From positions 124,001 through 188,000 of the forward strand of contig CAVYON010000056.1 in NCBI GenBank assembly GCA_963770035.1: 64,000 nucleotides of DNA. The letters are read 5' to 3'. Below, piece after piece: positions 25,460 to 34,796 of the stretch. The position numbers and the translations under genes were made by a program. The DNA comes from Roseiarcus sp963770035. GTDB lineage: Bacteria > Pseudomonadota > Alphaproteobacteria > Rhizobiales > Beijerinckiaceae. The notes below the pieces were generated by a model. The model was not told the DNA's origin. It was given only the letters and a program-made list of their open reading frames with translations, and made no database searches. The first letter of the stretch is position 1. Every line of letters begins with the position of its first letter.

Positions 25460-26877
25460 CTAGTAATAGCCCGCTTCCTGCATGACCTGGTCCGCCCGGC
25501 TCTGAGCGTTTGCGAGCGCCTCCTTGTCGGAGGTCTCCCAGCGCAAGGCCTTGTGGATCTCGTCGCCGAGAATGGCTTCAAGAGACAAATATTCGGGCAC
25601 CGGCGGACGGGGCCAGCCCTTGAGCATGTTTCGCTTCGCCAGGCGGTCGACGACGCTCACGATCGGAGAGGTCGCCGCGGCCTCGGGATCGGCGGCGACG
25701 CTGAAACGCGGCGCGACAGGAAAGCCGTTCTGCACGTTGGCCTTCATCGCTTCGGGCGAGGTCATCCAGGCGATCGCTTCGAATGCCAGTTCAATTCGGT
25801 CGGACGGCAGATTTGTCGGGATGCAAAGCAAGAATCCGCCGATCGGGTTGTTTGACGCGCCTGCTGGGCCGCGCGGCTGGGGCAAGTAGCGCACCTTGCG
25901 TTTGGCCGCCGAACTGACGTCGGTTTCAAATCGGGCGGCGCGCACCGTCCAGCAATAGGCGAGCGCGGTCTCGCCGGAGAGGAAGGACGTGGTCCTCCGG
26001 TCCCAGTCCATGTCAAGAATGTCGGGAGGGGAAAACTCTAAACTCTTTGAGCTTGTGCAGGTAGTCGAGCACGCGCAAACCCGCTTCGGACTGGATTTGC
26101 GGCCGCAACTGCTCGCCCTGAGCCTCGTCGACGCCGATCCCGAGGCTACTCTTCGGAATGCGCAGGATCGATTCGCCGCAGCAGCCCATCAAAAACATGA
26201 AAGTCGAGGCGATCGGCATTCCGCGGCCGCCGTTCCAGGCGATGCCGTACCGCCCCCTTGGCGGGCGAGTGAAAATGTTTGGCGACTGCGACCGTCTTCT
26301 CGAAAGTCGTCGGATACTCGATCTTCTCCTTCTCGAACAGGTCAATACGAGCCGCAAGCAATTCGATCGTGCAGTAGATCGGAACTCCGAACTGCTGGCC
26401 GCTCCACGATCCCATCGACCAGACAGACGGGTGGAAGTCGAGCGAGGAGAGGCCCGCGGCCTTGATATGGTCGTCGAGCGGGATGACGAGCTTTTTCTTC
26501 ACCGCTTCGCCGAGCCACGGCGCATTGATCGCGACGATGTCGTACTCCGAAACCGCGACTCCGGCGTTCTCGACCAGCCGCTCGTGCAATTTCGGCAACT
26601 TCCGCACGTCGAAATTCTTGCGCGAGGCCATGTTGTTGCGAAAGTCTGCCCACATGTTGCGCATCGACAGGAAGTAGTTGTCGTCGTTGAGTAGGAATTT
26701 GATCTCCCGCTTGCCGCGGAACAGGCTTTCGATCATGCGCGGCGGCGGAATGATCTGCGCGGCGAAATAGGAGCCGCCAAAATAGAAATCTTCGTCGTTC
26801 TCGGTCTTCGAACGCAGACCGAAGGTCTCAGCGAGCAAGGATTTGATTTTGCGCGCGTATTGAATGAAGTATGCCTA
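25460..26877 (-). pseudogene. ABC transporter extracellular solute-binding protein (family 1), multiply frameshifted
   Basis: Three frames together give one binding protein of the sugar type. SEYDIVAINAPWLGEAVKKKLVIPLDDHIKAAGL...FGVPIYCTIELLAARIDLFEK is the N-terminal lobe (26146-26838). RYGIAWNGGRGMPIASTFMFLMGCCGES follows in a second frame, and MDWDRRTTSFLSGETALAYCW...WMTSPEAMKANVQNGFPVAPR in a third. The second break coincides with a 7-bp duplication around GAGTTTAGAGTTTT (26037-26050). The 5' end has an in-frame TAG and is cut by IS1595 copy 2. There is an odd non-secreted N-terminal stretch, so a fused regulatory domain is possible. Confidence 0.75.
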
Positions 26878-26885
26878 TCCGGTTA

Positions 26886-27945
26886 GCAGCTTCTTGCGTT
26901 GTCCCAGGTTCGCCTAAATGTGGTATCCAGTCCCGGTTGAGCCGCGCTTCGGGGCTCCGAAGGGACAGCCTGTGGCAAGGGGGCGATCACTCACCGAATT
27001 CCAGAAGGAGTTTCCCGACGAGGCGAGCTGTGCGGCTTTCTTGTTCAACCGTCGCTGGCCAAGCGGCTTCGTGTGTCCTTCCTGCGGCGGCAATCGCGCC
27101 GCCGCGCTGAAGAGCCGGGCATACACCTTCGAGTGCTATGGCTGCCGTCGTCAGACTTCGATCACGGCGGGCACAGCGATGCACCGCACGCGGCTGCCGC
27201 TGACGGCGTGGTTCTGGGCCGGCCATTTGATGGCGACACATTCCAACGGCATGTCGGCGCGGCAGTTGGAGGATCAACTCGGCCTCACCTACAGAACAGC
27301 TTGGCTGCTGGCGCAGAAACTGCGGCGCTCGATGGTCGATCCGGATCGCGAGCTTCTCGAAGGCGTCGTCGAAGTCGATACCCGTTCAGGCCGCGTCCGC
27401 CTCGCGGTGATCGCCGACAACACGGCGGCCTCGATCGAGGCTTTCGTGCGAGCCAATGTAAAGCCCGGCGCGACGTTGCTGACGGACGGCCACGCCTCGT
27501 ATCCAGGATTGACCGACTACCGCCACGATCCGCGCATCGTCGGCAAGATGGCCGCGCACATCGTGCTGCCCTGGATTTATAGGGTCTTCGCCCTGGTGAA
27601 GCGGTGGGGATTGGGCACCTATCACGGACTGCGCCGCAAGCACGCCGATACTTATCTCAACGAGTTCGTGTTCCGCTACAACCGCCGCTTCTATCGTCAC
27701 GCTTCGTTCGAAACCGTGCTCGGCCTCACGGCGCATCACGCGCCCGCGAGCTATTGGGACATCATCGGCCGCGCCAATCCGCGCAAGGGAACCGCGACGC
27801 CCCGCCGAGCGCCGAGACGCAGAAAGACCGCGACCGGAATGCGTCAGGACAGCATCGGCGGCGCGGAAAATGGCGGCCAAAATCAAGCGGCTACCGTGCC
27901 GACGACACCAAATGTGGATAAACCTGGGACAACGCAATAAGCTGC
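26886..27945 (+). mobile_element. IS1595-family insertion sequence, 1060 bp, copy 2
   Basis: Starts GCAGCTTCTTGCGTTGTCCC and ends GGGACAACGCAATAAGCTGC, with perfect 8-bp duplications TCCGGTTA at 26878-26885 and 27946-27953. It is almost identical to copy 1. Confidence 0.95.
26918..27940 (+). CDS. IS1595-family transposase, copy 2
   Basis: 340 residues, differing from copy 1 at a few positions (P for L at residue 6; AHIVLPWIYRVF for THIVLPWIHRVF). The same zinc ribbon is present, and the same segment is missing between EVD and RSGRVRLAV. Sharing the deletion means both copies descend from an already shortened element. Perfect target duplications suggest the shortened version moved recently, either by itself or with help from a full-length enzyme. 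Confidence 0.9.
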   Translation: MWYPVPVEPRFGAPKGQPVARGRSLTEFQKEFPDEASCAAFLFNRRWPSGFVCPSCGGNRAAALKSRAYTFECYGCRRQTSITAGTAMHRTRLPLTAWFWAGHLMATHSNGMSARQLEDQLGLTYRTAWLLAQKLRRSMVDPDRELLEGVVEVDTRSGRVRLAVIADNTAASIEAFVRANVKPGATLLTDGHASYPGLTDYRHDPRIVGKMAAHIVLPWIYRVFALVKRWGLGTYHGLRRKHADTYLNEFVFRYNRRFYRHASFETVLGLTAHHAPASYWDIIGRANPRKGTATPRRAPRRRKTATGMRQDSIGGAENGGQNQAATVPTTPNVDKPGTTQ

Positions 27946-28141
27946 TCCGGTTATGACCCACACCCACTACATCTAGACTAGCGCCATTGGGGGGAGGGGA
28001 GCAATTGCGTCCGATCGGCGCAGCGAACGTCACGAAACCGATGCTTCAGCCGGACCGGCATGAAGATCGACGAGCCTGGCCTTGCAACGGAACCCGGAAT
28101 AATTAGCGTATGCGACGAGTACCTGTTCTCCGAGAGAACAA

Positions 28142-29053
28142 ATGGACCAGTTTACCGCGCTCAAGTCGTTCGTCGCCGTCGGGGAGGCGCAGTCGTTCAC
28201 CGAGGCGGCCCGCCGCCTGCGGATCACGAAATCGGCGGTCAGCCGGCAAGTCAGCGACCTCGAGAGCGAGCTCGGCGCCCGTCTCCTGCATCGGACGACG
28301 CGATCTTTGAGCCTGACCGAAGCGGGACATGCCTACTTCCAGCGCGCGGCGCGGATCCTGGCCGATCTCGAAGACGCTAATCGCGCCGTCGAAGAGATGC
28401 GGGTGGCTCCCCGCGGAAAGTTGCGCGTCAGCGCGCCAATGAGCTTCGGCTATCTCCATCTGATGCCGGCGATTAACGACTTCCTCTGGCGCTATCCCGA
28501 CGTCGTCGTCGATCTGGCGATGAACGACGAATTCGTCGATCTCGTGGATGAGGGATTCGACATCGCGGTCCGGATCACCACGCTACCGAGTTCAAGTTTG
28601 ATCTCCCGCACCCTCGCGACTGCAAGGCGGGTAATCTGCGCTAGTCCGGAATATCTCTCCGCGCACGATGCGCCCAAAACGCCAAACGATCTGAAGTTTC
28701 ACATCTGCCTCTTTTACAGCAACATCGGTTCGGCGCGCGATTGGCGCTTCGTAAGCCCAGACGGCGCCCCGTTGCACGTGTCCGTCCATGGACGGCTGAG
28801 CGCGAACAATGGCGACGCGCTTCGCAGCGCAGCGCTCTCCGGTCACGGACTGGCCAATCTTCCGACGTTCCTTGTCGGCCCGGACGTTCTGTCCGGAAAG
28901 CTAATTACTGTCCTCGATACTTTTGTGGCGCAGGACCTATCGATCAACGCTGTCTATCCCCATTCCCGCCACCTCTCGCCAACCGTGCTGGCGTTCGTCG
29001 ACTTCCTGGTCGATCGATTTGCCCCCGAGCCTTATTGGGATCTTCCGGGCTAA
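28142..29053 (+). CDS. LysR-family transcriptional regulator
   Basis: 303 residues. The N-terminal helix-turn-helix is MDQFTALKSFVAVGEAQSFTEAARRLRITKSAVSRQVSDLESELGARLLHRTTRSLSLTEAG, followed by the effector-binding domain (GKLRVSAPMSFGYLHLMPAINDFLWRYPDVVVDLAMND...). It belongs to the CrgA/DmlR-like branch. No metabolic gene is divergent from it, because the region upstream is taken up by IS1595, so the target cannot be inferred. It appears intact among broken genes. Confidence 0.92.
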   Translation: MDQFTALKSFVAVGEAQSFTEAARRLRITKSAVSRQVSDLESELGARLLHRTTRSLSLTEAGHAYFQRAARILADLEDANRAVEEMRVAPRGKLRVSAPMSFGYLHLMPAINDFLWRYPDVVVDLAMNDEFVDLVDEGFDIAVRITTLPSSSLISRTLATARRVICASPEYLSAHDAPKTPNDLKFHICLFYSNIGSARDWRFVSPDGAPLHVSVHGRLSANNGDALRSAALSGHGLANLPTFLVGPDVLSGKLITVLDTFVAQDLSINAVYPHSRHLSPTVLAFVDFLVDRFAPEPYWDLPG

Positions 29054-29268
29054 AAGGCGCCCGTCAAAATATCTGTCGACGCGACCGGATCGACTTCAGA
29101 ATCCGGGGCGGGGTTTGGCCGTATTGCGTCGCACGGGCGCCCTTGCGGCCGACCGCCGACCCCAGCCTTTTTGGCGCGTTCGCCGAGCACGGCGGCAGGA
29201 CATCGTTCAGTGTTTTTCCTGTAGCGTCTGGGCCACGGACAGACCGCCGGATCGTTACGCGACGGGGC

Positions 29269-29442
29269 ATGACGCCGGACGGACGGACGGTGACGGCCGA
29301 TCTGCCGGCGGGCGTCGTCGGCGGCTGCGGTCCGAACCTGCATCGCCTGGTCCTGACGCTGCATTTCCAGGGCCGAATGACTTGCGAGCGGATCGTGGCC
29401 GTGCTGACCGCAGCCGGCCTTTCCCCCCGGATCGCAGTCTGA
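29269..29442 (+). pseudogene. IS66-like transposase relic
   Basis: 57 residues: TVTADLPAGVVGGCGPNLHRLVLTLHFQGRMTCERIVAVLTAAGL resembles the N-terminal core of IS66 TnpC (ADLP-GI-G-GP-L---L---HQGQVT--R--A-L---G). Nothing else of an IS66 is present. The match is short, so this is a tentative call. Confidence 0.45.
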
Positions 29443-29455
29443 CTGCGATCCGGGG
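29425..29455. terminator. Perfect 14-bp hairpin at the end of the relic
   Basis: CCCCGGATCGCAGT-CTG-ACTGCGATCCGGGG is a perfect 14-bp stem with a 3-nt loop that contains the stop codon of the relic. No T-run follows on either side, so it is not a standard intrinsic terminator. It may be a decayed transposon end. Confidence 0.4.
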
Positions 29456-29540
29456 AGACGGCGTGCAGCACGACTGTGGATTGCCCGGGTGCGCGTGTTT
29501 CCTTAAGATTTCGGCCTTAAGGCAAGGCGATGGGGCAAAC

Positions 29541-30221
29541 ATGCCGTTCGAGGGTTTTGGGCCGCAGGCGCTGCCGTTCTTCAAGGCGCTGGCCTTTCAT
29601 CAGACCAAGGAATGGTTCGAGGCGAACCGGGAGATCTACGAAAGCTGCGTCAAGGGGCCGATGGGCGACTTCGTCGAAGACGCGGCCGCTGGGCTCGCCA
29701 AGGCGAGGATCCCGATCACCGGCGACCGCAAGCGATCGCCGTTCCGCATCCACCGCGACGTGCGCTTCGCCAAGAACAAGGACCCATACAAGACCAACGC
29801 GGGGGCCGCGATGACCCGGACCGGGTCCAAGAGCGATCCCGGCCTCATGTATTTCCACCTGTCGCCCGAGGAGTGCTTTTTCGCCGCGGGCTTCTATCAG
29901 GTCGATCCGCCCCAGCTTGCTCGGCTGCGCAATGCGGCGGCCCGCGCCCCGAAGGCGTACAAGGCGATGCTCGGCAGGCTTGCGAAGGCGGGGCTCGCGC
30001 TGAGGGACGAGGATGCGCTGAAGCGCGCCCCGCGCGGCTTCGAGACGGTCGAGGATCCGGCGATCCTCACCGCGGTGCGGCAAAAGCACTTCATCGCGAT
30101 GAGGCCGGTCACGGCAGCCGAAACCCGCGAGCCGGCCCTGGTCGGTTCGTTCTGCACCTTCGCCAGGGACGCGCTGCCGCTGCTCGAATGGGGCTGGGAT
30201 GCGCTGACCGATTCGCGGTAG
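29541..30221 (+). CDS. DUF2461 family protein
   Basis: 226 residues from the ATG at 29541. Signature segments are FFKALAFHQTKEWFEANREIYES, SPFRIHRDVRFAKNKDPYKTNAGAAM, GLMYFHLSPEECFFAAGFYQVDPPQLARLR and KAYKAMLGRLAKAGLAL...LKRAPRGF. This is a widespread DUF2461 (TIGR02453) family of unknown biochemical role. It is soluble, of normal length, with no obvious partner among its IS-rich neighbours. Confidence 0.9.
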   Translation: MPFEGFGPQALPFFKALAFHQTKEWFEANREIYESCVKGPMGDFVEDAAAGLAKARIPITGDRKRSPFRIHRDVRFAKNKDPYKTNAGAAMTRTGSKSDPGLMYFHLSPEECFFAAGFYQVDPPQLARLRNAAARAPKAYKAMLGRLAKAGLALRDEDALKRAPRGFETVEDPAILTAVRQKHFIAMRPVTAAETREPALVGSFCTFARDALPLLEWGWDALTDSR

Positions 30222-30289
30222 AATGAGATGAATGCAAGTCGATTCACTGCCGTCATTGCGATCGACCCCCGGGTCGCTCGCAATGATGA

Positions 30290-31650
30290 TGTGGACGGCC
30301 TCACCCGAATGGCATCAAGTGCCAAAGGGTGACCGGTAGGCGGTCACGGAAAGGGAAGCCGTCCATGAAGGAGTTTATCAGGATTGGGGTCGATCTGGCG
30401 AAGAACTTTTTTCAGGTGCATGGGATCGAGCGCGAGGGCGCGCCTGCGGTGACGCGAAAGTTGAGCCGGGGCAAGTTCCTGAGTTTCTTTGCCGGGATTG
30501 CGCCAACCCGGATCGGGATGGAGGCGTGCGGATCGGCGCATTACTGGGCGCGGGAGCTGCGGGCGTTGGGGCACGACGTGGTCCTCATTCCTCCCGCTTA
30601 CGCGAAAGCCTATGTTCAACGGAACAAGAACGATGCGAAGGACGCGGCGGGGGTCTGCGAGGCCATGTCGCGCCCCGACATGCGGTTCGTTCCGATCAAG
30701 AGCGCCGATCAGCAAGCCGGGCTGATGCTGCACAAGACCCGGGAATTGCTGGTCAAGCAGCGAACCATGACCGTCAACGCGCTGCGCGGGCATCTCTCGG
30801 AGTTCGGCCTGATCGCGCCCAAGGGCATCCACCGGGTCGAGGACCTGCTGGCGCTCGCCGAGGCCGACGAAACCCTTGCCGAAGAGGCCAGGCAGGCGAC
30901 CGCGATGCTGGCTTCGCACATCGATGGCCTCGACGAAAAGATCGACGGGCTGGAGAAGACGATCGCCCAGGCGAGCGCGAAAAACCAGACGAGCCGGCTG
31001 CTCGACGAAATCCCCGCCTTCGGCCCGCTGATCGCATCGGCGATGGTCGCTTTCAATCCGGATCCCGGCGTCTTCCGGTCGGCGCGCGATTTCAGCGCGT
31101 CTTTGGGCATCACGCCGAGCCAGCACTCGAGCGGCGGCAAGGACAAGCTCGGCCCCATCACCAAGAAGGGCAATCGATATCTGCGCAAGATGCTGGTCGT
31201 GGGATGCACGTCGGTGTTGCGCGTGGCCCACAAATACAAAGGCGCCCTGGCCGAATGGATTGTCGCCATGAGGGCCAGAAAGCCCGAACGCGTCGTCGCC
31301 GTCGCCCTGGCCAACAAGCTGGCCAGAATCGCCTGGGCGATGATGTCGACCGGCGAAGCCTTCCGAACCGAACTTTATACAAAAGCCTGAAGACAGGGCT
31401 CTCCAACCAGGCGTTTCAGTTCGAACAGTTTGGTAAGCGCAACGACGTGATGAACGACACGGTCGCCACGAAAGTCCAGGACACCCCGACACCCGTCACG
31501 AGCCCAGAGCCCGTCGCAATGATAGGGACCAGGACCGTCGAATATCATCAGGGCCAGCGGTCTATACCGCGCCAACAGGCCGTACATATGACCGCAGCAG
31601 ACCAAAACGTTCAGACCGTCAAAAACCGCTTGCCAGAGGCCGTCCACATA
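30290..31650 (+). mobile_element. IS110-family (IS1111 group) insertion sequence
   Basis: Inverted sequences ATGTGGACGGCCTC at 30290 and GAGGCCGTCCACAT near 31637-31650 bracket the transposase gene. This matches the subterminal inverted repeats of the IS1111 group. Exact ends cannot be fixed because the family makes no target duplication of note. A noncoding region of about 250 bp follows the gene, as is usual where the bridge RNA or control region lies. Confidence 0.75.
30365..31390 (+). CDS. IS110-family transposase
   Basis: 341 residues from MKEFIRIGVDLAKNFFQVHG. The N-terminal RuvC-like DEDD domain shows GVDLAKNFFQVHG, RIGMEACGSAHYWAREL and QRNKNDAKDAAGVCEAM. The C-terminal transposase_20 domain shows LLDEIPAFGPLIASAMVAF, SARDFSASLGITPSQHSSGGKDKLGPITKKGNRYLRKMLV, with the catalytic serine region SSGGK. 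It is full length and apparently intact. An upstream in-frame ATG adds 12 residues. Confidence 0.93.
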   Translation: MKEFIRIGVDLAKNFFQVHGIEREGAPAVTRKLSRGKFLSFFAGIAPTRIGMEACGSAHYWARELRALGHDVVLIPPAYAKAYVQRNKNDAKDAAGVCEAMSRPDMRFVPIKSADQQAGLMLHKTRELLVKQRTMTVNALRGHLSEFGLIAPKGIHRVEDLLALAEADETLAEEARQATAMLASHIDGLDEKIDGLEKTIAQASAKNQTSRLLDEIPAFGPLIASAMVAFNPDPGVFRSARDFSASLGITPSQHSSGGKDKLGPITKKGNRYLRKMLVVGCTSVLRVAHKYKGALAEWIVAMRARKPERVVAVALANKLARIAWAMMSTGEAFRTELYTKA

Positions 31651-31697
31651 TGACGGAAGGGGTCGAACCTATATTCATCTCGCGCTAGGCTCGACTC

Positions 31698-32255
31698 ATG
31701 GCCAAGGTTCTTCCCTCGATCGATGAAGCCTGCCGCGACTTCATCAGCCGGCAGCGCGTGTTTTTCGCCGCTTCGGCGGCGCCGGGCGCGCATGTGAACC
31801 TCTCGCCGCGCGGGACCGACCTGTTCGCCGTCCTCGACGCATTCACCGTCGCCTGGCTCGACAGGACCGGCAGCGGGGCCGAGACGGCCGCGCACCTCAA
31901 GGCCGACGGGCGCCTGACCCTGATGTTCTGCGCCTTCGACGGACCGCCGAACATTTTGCGTCTCTACGGGCGCGGCGAGGCTCTCCGCCGGGGAAGCGCG
32001 GCGTACCGCGATCTGCTCACGAGCGTCTTTGGAGGGGTCGAACCGGCCGGCGCGCGCCAGATCATCCGCCTGCATGTCGATCGGGTGCAAACCTCGTGCG
32101 GCTACGGCGTTCCTCGGTTCGACTATCGCGGCGAGCGGCCGTCGCTCGACAACTGGGCGTCCTCGAAAGGCGAGGACGGGCTCGAGGCCTATCGGCGCGA
32201 GAAGAACAGGCTGAGTATCGACGGCTTGCCCACGGGGTTGTTCGACGACGCGTAA
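31698..32255 (+). CDS. Pyridoxamine 5'-phosphate oxidase family protein (putative FMN-binding)
   Basis: 185 residues starting MAKVLPSIDEACRDFISRQRVFFAASAA. It has the split-barrel pattern HVNLSPRGTDLFAVLDAFTVAWLDRTGSGAETAAHLKADGRLTLMFCAFDGPPNILRLYGRGEAL of PNPOx-like flavoproteins. The family covers oxidoreductases with FMN or F420, and this one is not the true PdxH. It stands alone between an IS110 and the antiporter gene. Confidence 0.85.
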   Translation: MAKVLPSIDEACRDFISRQRVFFAASAAPGAHVNLSPRGTDLFAVLDAFTVAWLDRTGSGAETAAHLKADGRLTLMFCAFDGPPNILRLYGRGEALRRGSAAYRDLLTSVFGGVEPAGARQIIRLHVDRVQTSCGYGVPRFDYRGERPSLDNWASSKGEDGLEAYRREKNRLSIDGLPTGLFDDA

Positions 32256-32503
32256 AGGTCTGGCCTCAGCCTGTCGCGTCGGCGGCGAGGGGTTCAAATC
32301 AAGCGCTCGGCGCCCGGCCGGGGACGGCGCAGATGGACCTGAGGCGGGTCTACAGGGCTCGCGAACGGAACGCCCGCAATCGACCGCAAGGCGGTCACTG
32401 CATATTTGCGTCAGTGGGCATCAGGGAACTGCACCTCGCAATGCTCGCGCGAAGCCAGTGGTCGAAGTTTCCGTCACCAGTGAGTTCTCTCTCAGCGAGG
32501 GCG

Positions 32504-33952
32504 CTACGCCCTCGCCGGAGAGGCATTGACAGGAGCGTTGCTCCCGACGCCGAGCAGCCGGAGGAGTGGGCCTGTCATCATCGTCGTCACGACCGCCATC
32601 ATAACCAGCATGGTGAAGATCTTCGGCGACAGGATGCCCAAGTCGTAGCCAATGTTGAGCACCACCAGTTCGACCAGGCCGCGCGTGTTCATCAGCGCGC
32701 CGAGCGCGGCCGACTCGCGCCAATCCAGCCCCGTCCACCGCGCCGCGACAATACTGCCGCCCATCTTTCCGACCACCGCAACCGAAATCAGCAACAAGCA
32801 GATCAGCCACGCATGCGCGTCGTTGAGCAACCCTATTTCTGTCCGCAGACCGGTGAAGGCGAAGAAGAGGGGCAGCAGGACCAGCGTGCAGACATCATGC
32901 ACGCGGTCGGCGAGCTTCGCCTTGACGCCGCCGGTCTCCGGCATGATCACGCCGGCGATGAAGGCGCCGAACAGCGCATGAATCCCAATCGTTTCCGTCG
33001 CGAGGCATGACGCCAGAAGGATCATGAACACGACCGCCAGCGTCGTCGTGGGGATCGAGTTGGAACCGGGCGTTGACCATCGCAATCCATCCGAGAGCGC
33101 GGGGCGCGCCACGACGAGAGCGAAGGCGGTATAGATCACCGCGAGACTGACAACCGCCCAGGCCCCGATCGGAGACCCGGACTTAACGATACCGACCACG
33201 ACGGCAAGGATGCACCACGCGGTCACGTCGTCGATCGCAGCGGCGGTGATCGCCGCCGCACCCAGCGCCGTCCGCGTCAAATGCAATTCCTGAAGGATTC
33301 GGGCGAGAACCGGGAACGCCGTGATGCTCATGGAGATGCCCATGAATAGCGCGAAGGATGTGAAGCCGAACTGGCGCGGCGCGAACTCATCATAGAGGAA
33401 CAGCGCGAGGCCGGCGCCCAGCACAAAAGGCACAATGATGCTCATATGCGAGATGAGGATCGCGGACTTGGCCCGCGTCCTCAACGACTTGAGGTCGAGC
33501 TCAAGCCCAATCGTGAACATGAACAGGACAAGGCCGATGTTGCTCAGAAAAAAGAGCCGCGGCAACGAGCTTTCGGGAAACAGATAGGCGTGGACATCGG
33601 GGAGCAGCACCTTCAACAGCGAGGGGCCGAGAAGGATGCCCGCCAGGATCTCTCCCATCACGCGCGGCTGGCCTAGCCGACGAAACGCCATGCCGCACAG
33701 CCTCGACGCCGCCAGGATCGTCAGAATCTGCAGCATCAAGCTGCCAAGGGGCGAGCCGAGGTTCTTGCGCAGTTGCTCCGCCATCGCCTGCAGAAGCGGC
33801 TGCGTCTGGCCAATGACGGCGGAAGGCTCAACTCCACCGAGTTGAACCTGCCCGTAACCCATGATCGCCCAGAGGCAAGCGAGGCCGCCGAACAGCGAGA
33901 TCAAGTAGAGGTAGAGAACGGAACTCCATTTCGCGAATGCCCGTACCTGCAT
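32504..33952 (-). CDS. Cation:proton antiporter (CPA2/KefB type)
   Basis: 482 residues with about 13 hydrophobic helices. Family segments are LGQPRVMGEILAGILLGPSLL, LSNIGLVLFMFTIGLELDLKSLR, FMGISMSITAFPVLARILQEL, AAAIDDVTAWCILAVVV (the ion-binding aspartate pair) and LMNTRGLVELVVLNIGYDLGILSP. It is a monovalent cation/H+ exchanger of the inner membrane. The TrkA-N regulatory domain of true KefB/KefC is absent, as it ends shortly after the last helix. Confidence 0.9.
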   Translation of the reverse strand: MQVRAFAKWSSVLYLYLISLFGGLACLWAIMGYGQVQLGGVEPSAVIGQTQPLLQAMAEQLRKNLGSPLGSLMLQILTILAASRLCGMAFRRLGQPRVMGEILAGILLGPSLLKVLLPDVHAYLFPESSLPRLFFLSNIGLVLFMFTIGLELDLKSLRTRAKSAILISHMSIIVPFVLGAGLALFLYDEFAPRQFGFTSFALFMGISMSITAFPVLARILQELHLTRTALGAAAITAAAIDDVTAWCILAVVVGIVKSGSPIGAWAVVSLAVIYTAFALVVARPALSDGLRWSTPGSNSIPTTTLAVVFMILLASCLATETIGIHALFGAFIAGVIMPETGGVKAKLADRVHDVCTLVLLPLFFAFTGLRTEIGLLNDAHAWLICLLLISVAVVGKMGGSIVAARWTGLDWRESAALGALMNTRGLVELVVLNIGYDLGILSPKIFTMLVMMAVVTTMMTGPLLRLLGVGSNAPVNASPARA

Positions 33953-34310
33953 TGCAGCCCCCCTGCGCTAGCGTTTCGATGCGACGGATAAACTATGCAA
34001 CTTTTGTGCCGACGTAACGCCGGGATACGGACCTTAACCGAAGGTGAGCTTGCCTTCGCGGAACAGCGTTGACAAGGCCAATCGCCATTGGGGCGCTTCG
34101 GGTCCTGATTGCCCTCACACGGCTCCTACTAGACACGCGGCGGTTTGCCCTGCTGTCGCGCAAGGGAGGAAGGACGGCCCTTTGCGCATTGCCGCCTTTA
34201 CAGCGAGACGCCTTCAAGAGACAGGAAAGGTTCGACAGGGTCGGAGGGCCAAGCGAAATGGCCTTGACGGACAGGTCGGCCGCACCCTTCGAGAACGCAT
34301 AGGCCTTCGC
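33953..34310. other. Gap without a supported gene
   Basis: About 358 bp. It holds a short stretch of AGACAGGAAAGGTTCGACAGGGTCGGAGG type near 34220, of a kind common in intergenic repeats, but no gene or clear hairpin family member. Confidence 0.4.
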
Positions 34311-34706
34311 TCAGCCTGTCGCTTCCCCTGCCACGGCCGCCAGGAACTGCCGCATCGCGGTCAGCGTCGCCTCGTAGCCGGCGGCGGCGTGGCGCAGCGC
34401 CAGCCATTCCGGATCGGTGTAGGCGAGGCGCGTCACGCCCGCGGCGTCGGTCCACACCAGCGCGCGCAGCGGCAGGTCGAGGCCCATCGTCTGGACCGCC
34501 TGCATGAGCGGCGTGCCGGCGCGCGCATTGCCGAACAGGATGACCTCGGTCGGCAGCAGGGTCATATCGACCGCGGCTGCCGCCTTGGCGTGATCGACGC
34601 AGGCGAGCACGGCGGCGCCGTGCGCCGTCACGGCCGCGATCAGCCGCTCGACCGTCTCGGCCTGGTTCCTCTTGCTCACCAGCGTAACGAGTCCATCGAC
34701 GGCCAT
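34311..34706 (-). CDS. DUF302 domain protein
   Basis: 131 residues from the ATG at 34706, with AAGGAGGG upstream. LVTLVSKRNQAETVERLIAAVTAHGAAVLACVDHAKAA...LLPTEVILFGNARAGTPLMQAVQTMGLDLPLRALVWTD is the full DUF302 domain, a small ligand-binding fold of unknown function often seen in stress or redox contexts. The following YTDPEWLALRHAAAGYEATLTAMRQFLAA is the common C-terminal part. Longer starts have no ribosome site. Confidence 0.88.
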   Translation of the reverse strand: MAVDGLVTLVSKRNQAETVERLIAAVTAHGAAVLACVDHAKAAAAVDMTLLPTEVILFGNARAGTPLMQAVQTMGLDLPLRALVWTDAAGVTRLAYTDPEWLALRHAAAGYEATLTAMRQFLAAVAGEATG

Positions 34707-34796
34707 GGCGGTTCGACCCTCCTTGCTTGGAATCCCGAATGAAAGCCGATTGCTCTTCCGTCTCCGCTCTGTAGACACGGTCGCCGACCCCAGGCA

